Source: Sphingobacteriales bacterium 44-61 (GTDB lineage Bacteria > Bacteroidota > Bacteroidia > Chitinophagales > Chitinophagaceae). Taken from it: 54,494 bases of DNA. A model generated the notes under the pieces. That model was given only the letters and a program-made list of their open reading frames with translations. It was not told the DNA's origin and did no database searches. The stretch lies in NCBI GenBank assembly GCA_001898405.1, contig MKTW01000018.1, positions 214,432 to 268,925 of the forward strand. Direction: 5' to 3'. Of the stretch, positions 35,694 to 43,645 are shown piece by piece. Every line of letters starts with the position of its first letter. Position 1 is the stretch's first letter. The position numbers and the translations under genes were made by a program.

Positions 35694-36497
35694 ATGAGGC
35701 GTTATTTCTTAACTCCCCTGATAATAGGGGTGACATTGCCACAATGCAGCCAAACCACTACTCTCCCAGCTTATACAACTACAGGACAAATACCGTTACC
35801 CAATGGCTATACCAGAATAACCGCCCAGACCGGTTCATTCCCTGAGTGGCTTCGCCAGGTAAAATTGAAATCCAATAATACCGTTTACCTCTACAATGGC
35901 ATACCCAAGCGAAACCAGGATGCACATTTAGCCATACTGGATATCAGTGTTGACAAGAAAAACCTGCAGCAATGCGCCGATGCTGCAATACGATTATATG
36001 CGGAATACCTTTATGGCCTGAAGCAATATGGAAAGATCTCATTCAAAGCTACCGATGGCACTATCATGGATTATCAAAGCTGGCGAGAAGGATACCGCTT
36101 TGTGCTTCGCCGAAACAGGCTTCAAAAACAAAAAACAGCGCCGGCACTGGACACACGCAAAAGCTTTGATCAGTACCTGGAGACGGTGTTCAGTTACGCC
36201 GGCACCCTATCACTCAGCAGGGAACTGAAAAAAGTAAATGATATAGCTGATATAAAGGCCGGTGATCTATTTATTGAAGGCGGTAGCCCGGGACACGCCG
36301 TCATCGTAATGGACGTAGCTCAAAATGCTGCTGGTGAAAAAATTTTTATGCTGGCGCAAAGCTATATGCCAGCGCAGGATATCCATATCTTAAAGAACCC
36401 ACAGAATGGGACAGCCTGGTATAGTACAAACTTTGGCAGTCAGCTATGCACACCGGAATGGGTGTTTGAAAGAAATACACTACGTTGCTGGAATTAA
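35694..36497 (+). CDS. DUF4846 domain lipoprotein
   Basis: A 267-residue exported protein with lipobox-like VTLPQCSQ (Cys18). The mature part has the DUF4846 pattern: IPLPNGYTRI, GSFPEWLRQVKLK, VYLYNGIPKRNQDAHLAILDISV, then QQCADAAIRLYAEYLY and a C-terminal GSPGHAVIVMDVA...FMLAQSYMPAQDIHIL block. That GHAVIVMD segment with the preceding residues hints at an NlpC/transglutaminase-like peptidase fold, but the assignment is weak. Function unknown. It is convergent with the acyltransferase gene; the 110-base gap between them holds only a weak imperfect inverted repeat (36560-36594). Confidence 0.82.
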   Translation: MRRYFLTPLIIGVTLPQCSQTTTLPAYTTTGQIPLPNGYTRITAQTGSFPEWLRQVKLKSNNTVYLYNGIPKRNQDAHLAILDISVDKKNLQQCADAAIRLYAEYLYGLKQYGKISFKATDGTIMDYQSWREGYRFVLRRNRLQKQKTAPALDTRKSFDQYLETVFSYAGTLSLSRELKKVNDIADIKAGDLFIEGGSPGHAVIVMDVAQNAAGEKIFMLAQSYMPAQDIHILKNPQNGTAWYSTNFGSQLCTPEWVFERNTLRCWN

Positions 36498-36607
36498 TGC
36501 GCTTTTTCATCAGGCTATTTACCACAGCTTTGAAAAAGAAAACGTAAAGCAATGAATGCAAACTCTAATAGCGGCCACTCCTTTGGCAGAGTTTCAACTT
36601 ATTGGCA

Positions 36608-37657
36608 TCACTTCCGCACTCCAAACAAAGGCCTGATAAGCCTGACCCTTCTGATAACAAATTCATAAAAACACAAACACCCTGTAAACGTAAAAACCAG
36701 CACCAACACAAATTTCCATTGAACCTGCATATTCAATGGGAATATCAATATGGAGCCCAGGAATAAAAATATCATGTGAATGATATAGATGGGATAAGCC
36801 GCTTCGCTTAAATAACGTAATGCTTTGCCGGGATGATTCAAATATTTGTAACCAAAGGCAAAAACAGAAAATATCCAAAAATTGGATTCAAGCACAAGCC
36901 GGATCTCTGGCACCTTTGCCGGCATTTGCAGCAGGCGCCAGGTATACAATAAGGCAGCAATTGTCAAAAACATCCATCGCCATTTCAACAGCATATTCCA
37001 GAAAACAGCTCCACTCAGCACGAAACAGAATCCAAAAAAGAATGCAATTAAGCCCAGGAAGAACCCGTGCCAGGTCATCGCATATAATTCATAAGTGACC
37101 GGGTTCACCAATATCACTTCCATAATAAAAGCTGTAATAACCGGCAGCAGGCCCAACGGTGTGCTCAACCATTTTTTTATGCTCGTAACTATCTTTCCAT
37201 TTTTATTTTTTTTCAGGTAAAAGAAAACAGGCATAAAGATGAGTATATAAACAAAAATGTTTCCCAGGAACCATAGGTGAGCGCTGTCAGCATAATATTT
37301 CATTGGTTGCTGATAATAAAATTGCCGGAGATACATATGAATGGGAACAATAACGAAAACCCCAAATACAAAGGGTACCAGTATCCTGCTTATCCGCTCT
37401 TTAAGCAGCTGCTGCCAGTTCCTGTTCTGAATGGAAAAACAGACGCCCATCCCCGACACAAAAAACAAGAGCGGTATTCTCCATACATTCAGCATGGCCA
37501 TAGGGATCCATAAACCTTCCCAGGACTTGTTTGTAACAATAAACCCAATCATCACTCCCCAGAACTGGAAGCCAATAGCTGTATGATACAGTAAGAGAAG
37601 GCCAATGGCAATCACTCTTAACCAGTCAATATCATATCTTCTATCTCCTACAGGCAT
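36608..37657 (-). CDS. Acyltransferase family 3 membrane protein
   Basis: A 349-residue inner-membrane protein with about ten helices. It begins RRYDIDWLRVIAIGLLLLYHTAIGF, the typical family 3 start with the conserved His (in YHT) and Arg-rich loop (RISRILVPFVFGVF). The family O-acylates sugars or other polar surface molecules. No sugar-synthesis genes are nearby, so the acceptor cannot be guessed. It may be co-transcribed with the genes upstream (27-base gap from the ankyrin gene). Confidence 0.88.
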   Translation of the reverse strand: MPVGDRRYDIDWLRVIAIGLLLLYHTAIGFQFWGVMIGFIVTNKSWEGLWIPMAMLNVWRIPLLFFVSGMGVCFSIQNRNWQQLLKERISRILVPFVFGVFVIVPIHMYLRQFYYQQPMKYYADSAHLWFLGNIFVYILIFMPVFFYLKKNKNGKIVTSIKKWLSTPLGLLPVITAFIMEVILVNPVTYELYAMTWHGFFLGLIAFFFGFCFVLSGAVFWNMLLKWRWMFLTIAALLYTWRLLQMPAKVPEIRLVLESNFWIFSVFAFGYKYLNHPGKALRYLSEAAYPIYIIHMIFLFLGSILIFPLNMQVQWKFVLVLVFTFTGCLCFYEFVIRRVRLIRPLFGVRK

Positions 37658-37684
37658 TTGATGATAATTGTAGTTTGTTGATAT

Positions 37685-38275
37685 TTATTTCAGCATGGCG
37701 GCAATCACGGGTCTTGTTTTTTCGAGATAGGGATAGTCCAGTTTCAACCCCATCGGTTCGAGCATCTTACCAAGGGCATCATAACTTTCTTTAACTGTAG
37801 CAAAGGGGTCAGCTACAGTTTCATAGGCTGTTTGGCCATACTTATTTTTAATGATTTTATCAGCTCCTTTCTCCAGTAATAGTTTAACAATTTCAGGCCG
37901 GCAGAAAAAAGCAGCTGTATGAAGCGCAGTGGAGCCATCATTATTCTGGTAGTTCAAATCAGTTTTTGCATTTATTAATACTTTGGCCATTTCGGTTTTA
38001 CCAAATAATGTGGCGCTGATCAGCGGGCTTGACCCTCCCATGGGTTCTTTTGCATTAAGGTCGGAACCCGCAGCGATATGTTGGTTCAGCGCTTCCATAT
38101 TATCCGTCAGAATGGCTGTGTGAATATCAATGGAAGGAGGCTTGGGTTTAGCGTGAGCGGTCGTGGCATCCTTCACGGCAGGCTCTCCATCATTGCAGGA
38201 AAGCATAATGAATGAACCGGTCAGTAAAGTAAGGGCAATAAAAACCTTGCGCGAATAATTCATTTGCGTTTTCAT
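37685..38275 (-). CDS. Ankyrin-repeat lipoprotein
   Basis: A 196-residue exported protein with lipobox SFIMLSC (Cys27) and three to four ankyrin repeats (about 48-165: HTAILTDNMEALNQHIAAG, SSPLISATLFGKTEMAKVLINA, STALHTAAFFCRPEIVKLLLEKGAD). Ankyrin repeats bind partner proteins; the partner is unknown. An ATG four codons later (38263) is an equally good start. It lies 27 bases upstream of the acyltransferase gene and 45 bases after the small HTH gene, so all may share transcription. Confidence 0.86.
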   Translation of the reverse strand: MKTQMNYSRKVFIALTLLTGSFIMLSCNDGEPAVKDATTAHAKPKPPSIDIHTAILTDNMEALNQHIAAGSDLNAKEPMGGSSPLISATLFGKTEMAKVLINAKTDLNYQNNDGSTALHTAAFFCRPEIVKLLLEKGADKIIKNKYGQTAYETVADPFATVKESYDALGKMLEPMGLKLDYPYLEKTRPVIAAMLK

Positions 38276-38320
38276 GTTTGTATTATATGTTGTTATGAAA
38301 AGATGTTGGAAGGCTAAACC

Positions 38321-38530
38321 CTATTCCTCTTTGGAATATTCAAGTATATCTCCCGGCTGGCAATCCAAAACCTTACAGATCGCTTCCAGCGTACTGAACC
38401 GTATCGCTTTTGCCTTACCAGTTTTAAGGATAGACAGGTTGGATAATGTTAAGCCTACTTTTTCGGAAAGTTCATTCAGCGACATTTTCCTTTTAGCCAT
38501 CATTACATCAAGGTTAACAATAATCGGCAT
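38321..38530 (-). CDS. Small Cro/C1-type HTH regulator (YozG-like)
   Basis: A 69-residue DNA-binding protein made only of an XRE-type HTH: MPIIVNLDVMMAKRKMSLNELSEKVGLTLSNLSILKTGKA..., then TLEAICKVLDCQPGDILEY. This compact form commonly pairs with a DUF2975 membrane protein, as in B. subtilis yozG-yoaS. Its start is 3 bases after the stop of the DUF2975 gene, so the two are translated together. It probably represses its own operon. Confidence 0.92.
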   Translation of the reverse strand: MPIIVNLDVMMAKRKMSLNELSEKVGLTLSNLSILKTGKAKAIRFSTLEAICKVLDCQPGDILEYSKEE

Positions 38531-38533
38531 TGG

Positions 38534-39088
38534 TTAAACGGTTAATTCGTTTTCTGTTTGTATTTCGATCCCTCTTTTAAAAATCTGCGCAATCACCAAT
38601 AAGATAACGCCCATAAACATCCAGATACTCGCTCCTTCTAAGCCCAGCAGATGTATATCGGGCATGTTCACATGCTGCTGGGTCAGCCATTCAGCATATT
38701 TGTTACCCCACATACAGAAAAAGCCAATTGCTAAGGCCATGTAGGATATCAGGGAGACAAAGCGGGTCAGATCTTTATTGAACGGTTTGGCCATATTCAG
38801 CTTCTTATTGTGCAGGGTTCTTATGATCCGGTCGAACATGAGCGCTTTCAATACAGCAACAACGATCATGAAGAATGTTTGAACAAGAAAATAGCCCCGG
38901 TCGTATTGCAAAAGATTGGAAAGGTCGGCACCCATCCAATAACTTTTGGCTGCTGCGGGATTTAGTGTCAGGGCATAAACCGTATTAGACAGGAGCCCGC
39001 CGGCCTCAACACATAAACCGATAAATATTATCCATGAAAGTATTAGCAATACCATCAGGAGCTGTTTCGTCGTGATTTTAATTTCCAT
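38534..39088 (-). CDS. DUF2975 family membrane protein
   Basis: A 184-residue inner-membrane protein with four predicted helices (about 10-32, 60-85, 105-130, 147-167). It matches DUF2975 (YoaS-like), a family of unknown function almost always encoded beside a small HTH protein, as here. The C-terminal VILLVIAQIFKRGIEIQTENELTV is typical: such proteins end in a hydrophobic helix and a short polar tail ending with a charged stretch. It is the first gene of the pair; its promoter would lie in the AT-rich gap 39089-39259. Confidence 0.9.
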   Translation of the reverse strand: MEIKITTKQLLMVLLILSWIIFIGLCVEAGGLLSNTVYALTLNPAAAKSYWMGADLSNLLQYDRGYFLVQTFFMIVVAVLKALMFDRIIRTLHNKKLNMAKPFNKDLTRFVSLISYMALAIGFFCMWGNKYAEWLTQQHVNMPDIHLLGLEGASIWMFMGVILLVIAQIFKRGIEIQTENELTV

Positions 39089-39259
39089 ATATAGCCGTTT
39101 TAACTATCGGCAGTGCAAATATGATAAATATTTATTGAAAAACAATAAAAATAATACGAATTTCAGAAAATTTGGAAAATACCCGCCTAAGTGATTAAGG
39201 GCCAGCCCAAACCCAGTAGCTTCGCAAAACAATACCTTAACCTTCTAATCAAAAAATGT

Positions 39260-39784
39260 ATGAAAAAGATTCAACTGCTCTTACTCGTTTGCTTTCTTGC
39301 CGTTGCCGGTTTTGCTAAAGCCCAGACCATTGACGGAATGGTGAAAGATTGGGAAAGAGCCAAAGCTTACACTAAAGAATATCTTGACGCCATGCCTGAT
39401 TCTTCCTATGGTCTCAAGCCTACTCCACAGATGCGTTCCTTTGCTGAACAGATGCTGCACCTCACAGATGCTAACTATGCTTTCGCTGCAGCAGCTTCCG
39501 GCGCTACCAGTCCCGTTGGTCCCGGCGGTTTAGAAAAAACGGCCGACCAATCAAAAAAGAATGTAACAGAACAGACCATGGCTGGTTATGATTTCGTGAT
39601 CGCAAGCATAAAGAAAATGAACCCGGCACAATTCAATGAGAAGATCAAGCTGTTCAACCGCTTTGAGATGACAAAGCTCGAAGCATTGGTTAAATGTTTC
39701 GAACATCAGACACACCACCGCGGGCAAACAACGGTGTATATCCGCCTGGCTGGGCAAACACCTCCGCAGGAGAAGTTATTTTAA
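39260..39784 (+). CDS. Exported DinB-like protein
   Basis: A 174-residue protein with a cleavable signal peptide (MKKIQLLLLVCFLAVAGFAKAQ) followed by a DinB/YfiT-like four-helix bundle. Metal-binding residues are visible: the first His in MLHLTDANYAF and the pair in FEHQTHHRGQ. DinB proteins often act as metal-dependent thiol transferases in the cytosol; exported versions are common in Bacteroidota and of unknown role. The frame is open upstream to 39191, but only the ATG at 39260 gives the signal peptide. Followed by a strong hairpin. Confidence 0.9.
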   Translation: MKKIQLLLLVCFLAVAGFAKAQTIDGMVKDWERAKAYTKEYLDAMPDSSYGLKPTPQMRSFAEQMLHLTDANYAFAAAASGATSPVGPGGLEKTADQSKKNVTEQTMAGYDFVIASIKKMNPAQFNEKIKLFNRFEMTKLEALVKCFEHQTHHRGQTTVYIRLAGQTPPQEKLF

Positions 39785-39809
39785 GTTTGAATAATTTTCT
39801 TTATGAACA

Positions 39810-39851
39810 ATCCGGGGTGATGCAGAAAGGTTTATCTGCATCACCCCGGAT
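39810..39851 (+). terminator. Terminator after DinB-like gene
   Basis: ATCCGGGGTGATGCAGA at 39810-39826 pairs perfectly with TCTGCATCACCCCGGAT at 39835-39851 (17 pairs, 8-base loop), followed by TTATTTC. It ends the DinB-like transcript. Confidence 0.85.
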
Positions 39852-39977
39852 TTATTTCAGGCAGGTGTAGATCATATATCCCTGCACTGTTAAACTCGTT
39901 ATAATTTGCGGATGACGATTACAAATGGGGAGTTCTATTTGCCACTGAAATCGTCTCCTTAAGACCTTACATCTTAG

Positions 39978-40018
39978 AAAAAGATAAGGGCTTGACGAGA
40001 TCAAGCCCTTATCTTTTT
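39978..40018 (-). terminator. Terminator abutting the orphan SusD-like gene
   Basis: AAAAAGATAAGGGCTTGA at 39978-39995 pairs perfectly with TCAAGCCCTTATCTTTTT at 40001-40018 (18 pairs, 5-base loop). The right arm touches the stop codon of the leftward SusD-like gene (40017-40019). Read leftward, the descending arm ends in a T-run. With the hairpin at 39810 it separates the two convergent genes; both are probably bidirectional. Confidence 0.85.
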
Positions 40019-41291
40019 AAGGTAGTGGAAATTTATCCCAAACATCATCACCCGGCCGGTCTGTTGGCAAACTGGCCAGCTTATCATACCTGCGCATATC
40101 AATCCACCGGTGCCCCAGCCCATACAATGAATACCGGCGCTGATGTAAAAGTTCGTTCACCAATGCAGCCTGTGTAATTGCTCCGGCATACGGTGATAAA
40201 TTATGTACAGTCCTGATTCGGTTGATCGCTACAATCCCATCCGGGAGTTGGTTCAACTGCAATTTTGCTTCTGCATATATTAACGTCAGCTCTTCGTTAT
40301 TGATGATCGGGATCTTTGCAGCTTCGGTTGCAAATACCCACACATCACGGTTGCTGTTGAGCCCGTCCTGGCTTACTACAGCGGTCCGTAATGATGATTT
40401 TTGTATCCTGTCATCCCCCGCTGTTATATTACTTGCCATGGAAGGATGTGTCACTCTCACGTCGCTTGTCTGATTTTGAGGAATAAAACAGGGATTTTTT
40501 ACATTATCCCCACTTGTGTAAAAAGCCATTTGAGGGCCTTTTGCAATACTACCATTCAAATCAAAAAACGATTCATTCAATGCAGTCAATGATTCTGCCC
40601 AACGCTGGCGATATAGCGCAACCCTTGCTGCAAGGGCGCGATTGAACTTGAGAAAACCTGCTGCATCTGTAAAGTCAGTAAAACCTATCGTCAGCGGAGG
40701 CATCGCAGATCCTGGCAGTGCGGCTTTGGCCTCATTTAAAAAACGGGCAATGGAATCCAATGCGGCAGGATAAAGAACAACAGGGCCGCTTGCCGGATTA
40801 TTGCTTCCAAGGTTGATGTAGATCCCATTGGTATAAGTCATCGAGAGGTTCATCAACAACTGGTAAGCAATGATAGTTTTTGCATATCCTGTAAAACCCC
40901 TGAGCTCTGCATCAGTTATCTGTGTTGACCTTGCGGCGCCATTCACGATCTGTACAGCTTTCTTTACCACTTCATAACGGGCATTCCAGGGTTCTTTAAA
41001 ATAAAAGCTGTTGGCATTCAATGTGAGATTTCCGCTTCCCAATAATTCGGTGGTATATGATTGCTGGTTAGGTGAAAATCGATACAGCTCCCTTCCAATA
41101 ATACCTGTTGCATCGAGGTAGCGGTCTATTGCAACGCGCATACCAAGATCCGTTTCACGCACAGCATTATTTAGCATATCTCTCGTGGGATTTCCCGCCA
41201 GGGGATCGCTGGGTTGTTTATCCTTGCTGCAAGCGCCAAACAGCAGCAGTATCGCCAGGCCGGCGAGTGTTAAAAAGGGTGCAGGTTTCAT
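40017..41291 (-). CDS. Orphan SusD/RagB-like lipoprotein
   Basis: A 424-residue lipoprotein with lipobox LLLFGAC (Cys21). The C-terminal QRRYSLYGLGHRWIDMRRYDKL is the SusD signature, and the middle holds the SusD-type helical scaffold with LIYAEAKLQLNQLPDGIVAINRIR. It should bind glycan or another large nutrient on the cell surface. It has no SusC gene beside it: the upstream gene is divergent and the downstream one convergent. The frame is open to 41375, but the ATG at 41291 gives the lipoprotein signal. It is shorter than most SusD proteins (about 500-600). Confidence 0.9.
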   Translation of the reverse strand: MKPAPFLTLAGLAILLLFGACSKDKQPSDPLAGNPTRDMLNNAVRETDLGMRVAIDRYLDATGIIGRELYRFSPNQQSYTTELLGSGNLTLNANSFYFKEPWNARYEVVKKAVQIVNGAARSTQITDAELRGFTGYAKTIIAYQLLMNLSMTYTNGIYINLGSNNPASGPVVLYPAALDSIARFLNEAKAALPGSAMPPLTIGFTDFTDAAGFLKFNRALAARVALYRQRWAESLTALNESFFDLNGSIAKGPQMAFYTSGDNVKNPCFIPQNQTSDVRVTHPSMASNITAGDDRIQKSSLRTAVVSQDGLNSNRDVWVFATEAAKIPIINNEELTLIYAEAKLQLNQLPDGIVAINRIRTVHNLSPYAGAITQAALVNELLHQRRYSLYGLGHRWIDMRRYDKLASLPTDRPGDDVWDKFPLP

Positions 41292-41528
41292 ATTAAGGTT
41301 TTGGGTTAAAATAATATGCCGGAACGGTCGGTAACCATTCGGCAGCATAAGGATAGCCAAAATCATGTGTAACATAAATGAAAATTGAGTGAATGGTAGT
41401 AGTCTTTTTGTGTGATGCTTTCAGGTTTTTTGTACTTGATATGTAAACAAACATGCCATGCATCAAATTTCTTTTTTTTAAATTCATGATATCAGGAAAT
41501 TCATGTACACGCTTATTCCAAACGGTAT

Positions 41529-42659
41529 ATGCCAGAACCAACGCTTTATACTTACCAACACCGGAGAATACATTCTGTTGATCTTCTTCGTGGCGCCATT
41601 ATGCTGCTGATGGCCATTGATCATGTACGGGTGTATGCTGGTATACCTGCCGGAGGCCCTGATCCGGCTATTTTCTTCACGCGTTGGATCACTCATTTTT
41701 GTGTTTCCGGTTTTGTATTTTTTGCAGGAACGTCCGCCTTTTTGTTGGGGCAGAAACTGGGCAATCGTGCTGCCCTGTCAAAGTATCTTTTAACCCGGGG
41801 TCTGCTTCTCGTTTTACTGGAATTGACATTGATCCGGTTTTGCTGGACATTCAATCTCGATTTCAAATCATTTATGCTGGCCGGCGTTATCTGGATGCTT
41901 GGCTGGTGCATGGTCTTACTTGCTGCGGCAATATGGCTTCCGCTTAGGGTGATCTGGATCAGCGGGCTTATCATTATTGCAGGACAACAAATTTTTGGAT
42001 GGGTGCCTGTCAATCTTCACTGGTGGAACTTTTTTTATACGGTTGACTACGAGGGTGTGGAATGGATCAATATTCTTTATGTTCTGCTTCCATGGATTGG
42101 CGTGATGATGGCTGGCTATGGTTTTGGACGTTTACTTCAAATGTCCCCGGCGCTTGTCCGGCGCGCCTGTTGGTGGATCGGGCTTTCTGCCATTGTACTG
42201 TTCCTGGTGGCCGGCAGCCTGCAGATCGCCAATGAACCAAAAAATGAAATGCCATTTATTTTCCGGTTGCTTAATCAGCAAAAATACCCGCCTTCACAAT
42301 TATTCCTGCTTATGACATTGGGGCCGGTCATTGCGCTTGTTCCATATGCGGAAAAAGCAAGAGGCTGGTTCGCTGAAGTACTGTCAATATTTGGCAGGGT
42401 TCCTTTCTTTTATTATGTTTTGCATATACTGGTTATCCATCTCGCTGCCTTGCTGGTCAATATAATAAGAACAGGAAGCATGCACCAGGATTGGTATCAA
42501 ACAGCTCCATATACGCGTATACCTGAAGATCAACAATGGCCATTACCCTTATTATATATTGTATTTATCCTGGTCGAGATTTTCCTGTACCGGGCTTGTC
42601 GCTGGTATGCCGCTTACAAGATCAATCACCCGGAGAAAAAATGGTTGAAATACCTATAA
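41529..42659 (+). CDS. DUF1624 (HGSNAT-like) membrane protein
   Basis: A 376-residue inner-membrane protein with about ten helices. It opens RRIHSVDLLRGAIMLLMAIDHVRVYAG, the hallmark of DUF1624/heparan-alpha-glucosaminide N-acetyltransferase-like proteins, with the conserved Asp and His in MAIDHVR. The family may move acyl groups across the membrane to surface sugars, but bacterial members are uncharacterised. The 237-base gap upstream is shared with the divergent SusD-like gene and shows no clear promoter element. The run GMHQDWYQTAPYTRIPEDQQ-like loop near the C-terminus is family-typical. Confidence 0.88.
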   Translation: MPEPTLYTYQHRRIHSVDLLRGAIMLLMAIDHVRVYAGIPAGGPDPAIFFTRWITHFCVSGFVFFAGTSAFLLGQKLGNRAALSKYLLTRGLLLVLLELTLIRFCWTFNLDFKSFMLAGVIWMLGWCMVLLAAAIWLPLRVIWISGLIIIAGQQIFGWVPVNLHWWNFFYTVDYEGVEWINILYVLLPWIGVMMAGYGFGRLLQMSPALVRRACWWIGLSAIVLFLVAGSLQIANEPKNEMPFIFRLLNQQKYPPSQLFLLMTLGPVIALVPYAEKARGWFAEVLSIFGRVPFFYYVLHILVIHLAALLVNIIRTGSMHQDWYQTAPYTRIPEDQQWPLPLLYIVFILVEIFLYRACRWYAAYKINHPEKKWLKYL

Positions 42660-42764
42660 TAGTTTAGTCTGCCTGCAATAAACCGTTAAAACACGGTTGA
42701 AAACAGCCCTGTCTCATTTTACTTTCACACCGTCACAAGACACTCTTCCACCAATACCTCCTTT

Positions 42765-43640
42765 ATGCCAGAACTTATAAAGAAGGGCTGCTTCTTTATC
42801 GGCACTGCCGCTCTTCTATTTGCCTGTGCTGCCACTTTGGATAAAAAAGGTGGGGTTGAACAATATTCTCCAAGGCTCGGTAAGATAAAGCAGGCCGAAC
42901 GGGGTTACCTGTTTTTTAATAAGGGCAACAGTTTCAGCCCTGATTATGATACTATACCTATCCTATATAAGCTGATCGACAGCCTTGCAATTTACCAGGG
43001 CGATATAATTCTCGGTAGTGCAGAAATGCTTCGGTTGACCAGGGAAAAGTTTTTTAAAGGTGTTGGCATTAAATCATTGTCCACTGACCTGAGCGAGAGG
43101 TTATGGCCTTCAGGAAAAGTTTTCTTCAGGGTTGACATCAGTGTTGCCAGATGGCGTGCAACCATTCTTGAAGCCATTGCTGAATGGGAATCCAATACAG
43201 ATCTGAAGTTTACTGAAATTCAGCAGGGACAGGGCGACTATATTGATTTTGTAAGAGGTGAAGGATATGCATCTTCTATCGGAAGGCAGGGTGGCCGGCA
43301 AACACTTTACATCGATGCAGACCCTGAAAAGGGTAAGATCATGCATGAGATCGGGCATGCTGTAGGGTTATGGCATGAACACTCAAGAAAAGACAGGGAC
43401 AACTTTATTACAGTGTTCCGGGAAAATATTGAAGAGAATCATACGCTCGATTTCGATATACAATGTTGCGATGTAAATACACAGAATACCCAGTACGACT
43501 ACGGAAGCCTGATGCATTATCCTAAAGATGCTTTTGCTAAAACAGGAAATACCATTGAGCCCAAACAGCGTGTTGAGATCGGACAGCGCGAAAGATTAAG
43601 CGAAACAGATAAAGCAGGAATAAAAAACCTTTATAAATAA
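42765..43640 (+). CDS. Astacin-type (M12A) zinc metalloprotease, lipoprotein
   Basis: A 291-residue exported protease. An N-terminal lipobox (LLFAC, Cys21) is followed by a propeptide-like region (about 25-105) and the catalytic domain. The zinc-binding signature HEIGHAVGLWHEHSRKDRD (first His near 195) is a complete astacin motif, and the Met-turn SLMHYP (near 249) follows with the extra Tyr ligand. The domain ends with ETDKAGIKNLYK, as in other astacins. It would cut proteins or peptides outside the cytoplasm. It sits 5 bases upstream of the coiled-coil protein gene, so the two are made together. Confidence 0.93.
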   Translation: MPELIKKGCFFIGTAALLFACAATLDKKGGVEQYSPRLGKIKQAERGYLFFNKGNSFSPDYDTIPILYKLIDSLAIYQGDIILGSAEMLRLTREKFFKGVGIKSLSTDLSERLWPSGKVFFRVDISVARWRATILEAIAEWESNTDLKFTEIQQGQGDYIDFVRGEGYASSIGRQGGRQTLYIDADPEKGKIMHEIGHAVGLWHEHSRKDRDNFITVFRENIEENHTLDFDIQCCDVNTQNTQYDYGSLMHYPKDAFAKTGNTIEPKQRVEIGQRERLSETDKAGIKNLYK

Positions 43641-43645
43641 AGAAT

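Noticed and set aside
36560-36594. Terminator between the DUF4846 and acyltransferase genes
   Set aside because: Only a 7-bp stem (AAACTCT/AGAGTTT) with a long loop and no T-run; too weak to list.
38321-39088. Toxin-antitoxin module
   Set aside because: The HTH/DUF2975 pair is a known conserved couple of unknown role, and the membrane protein does not look like a small membrane toxin.
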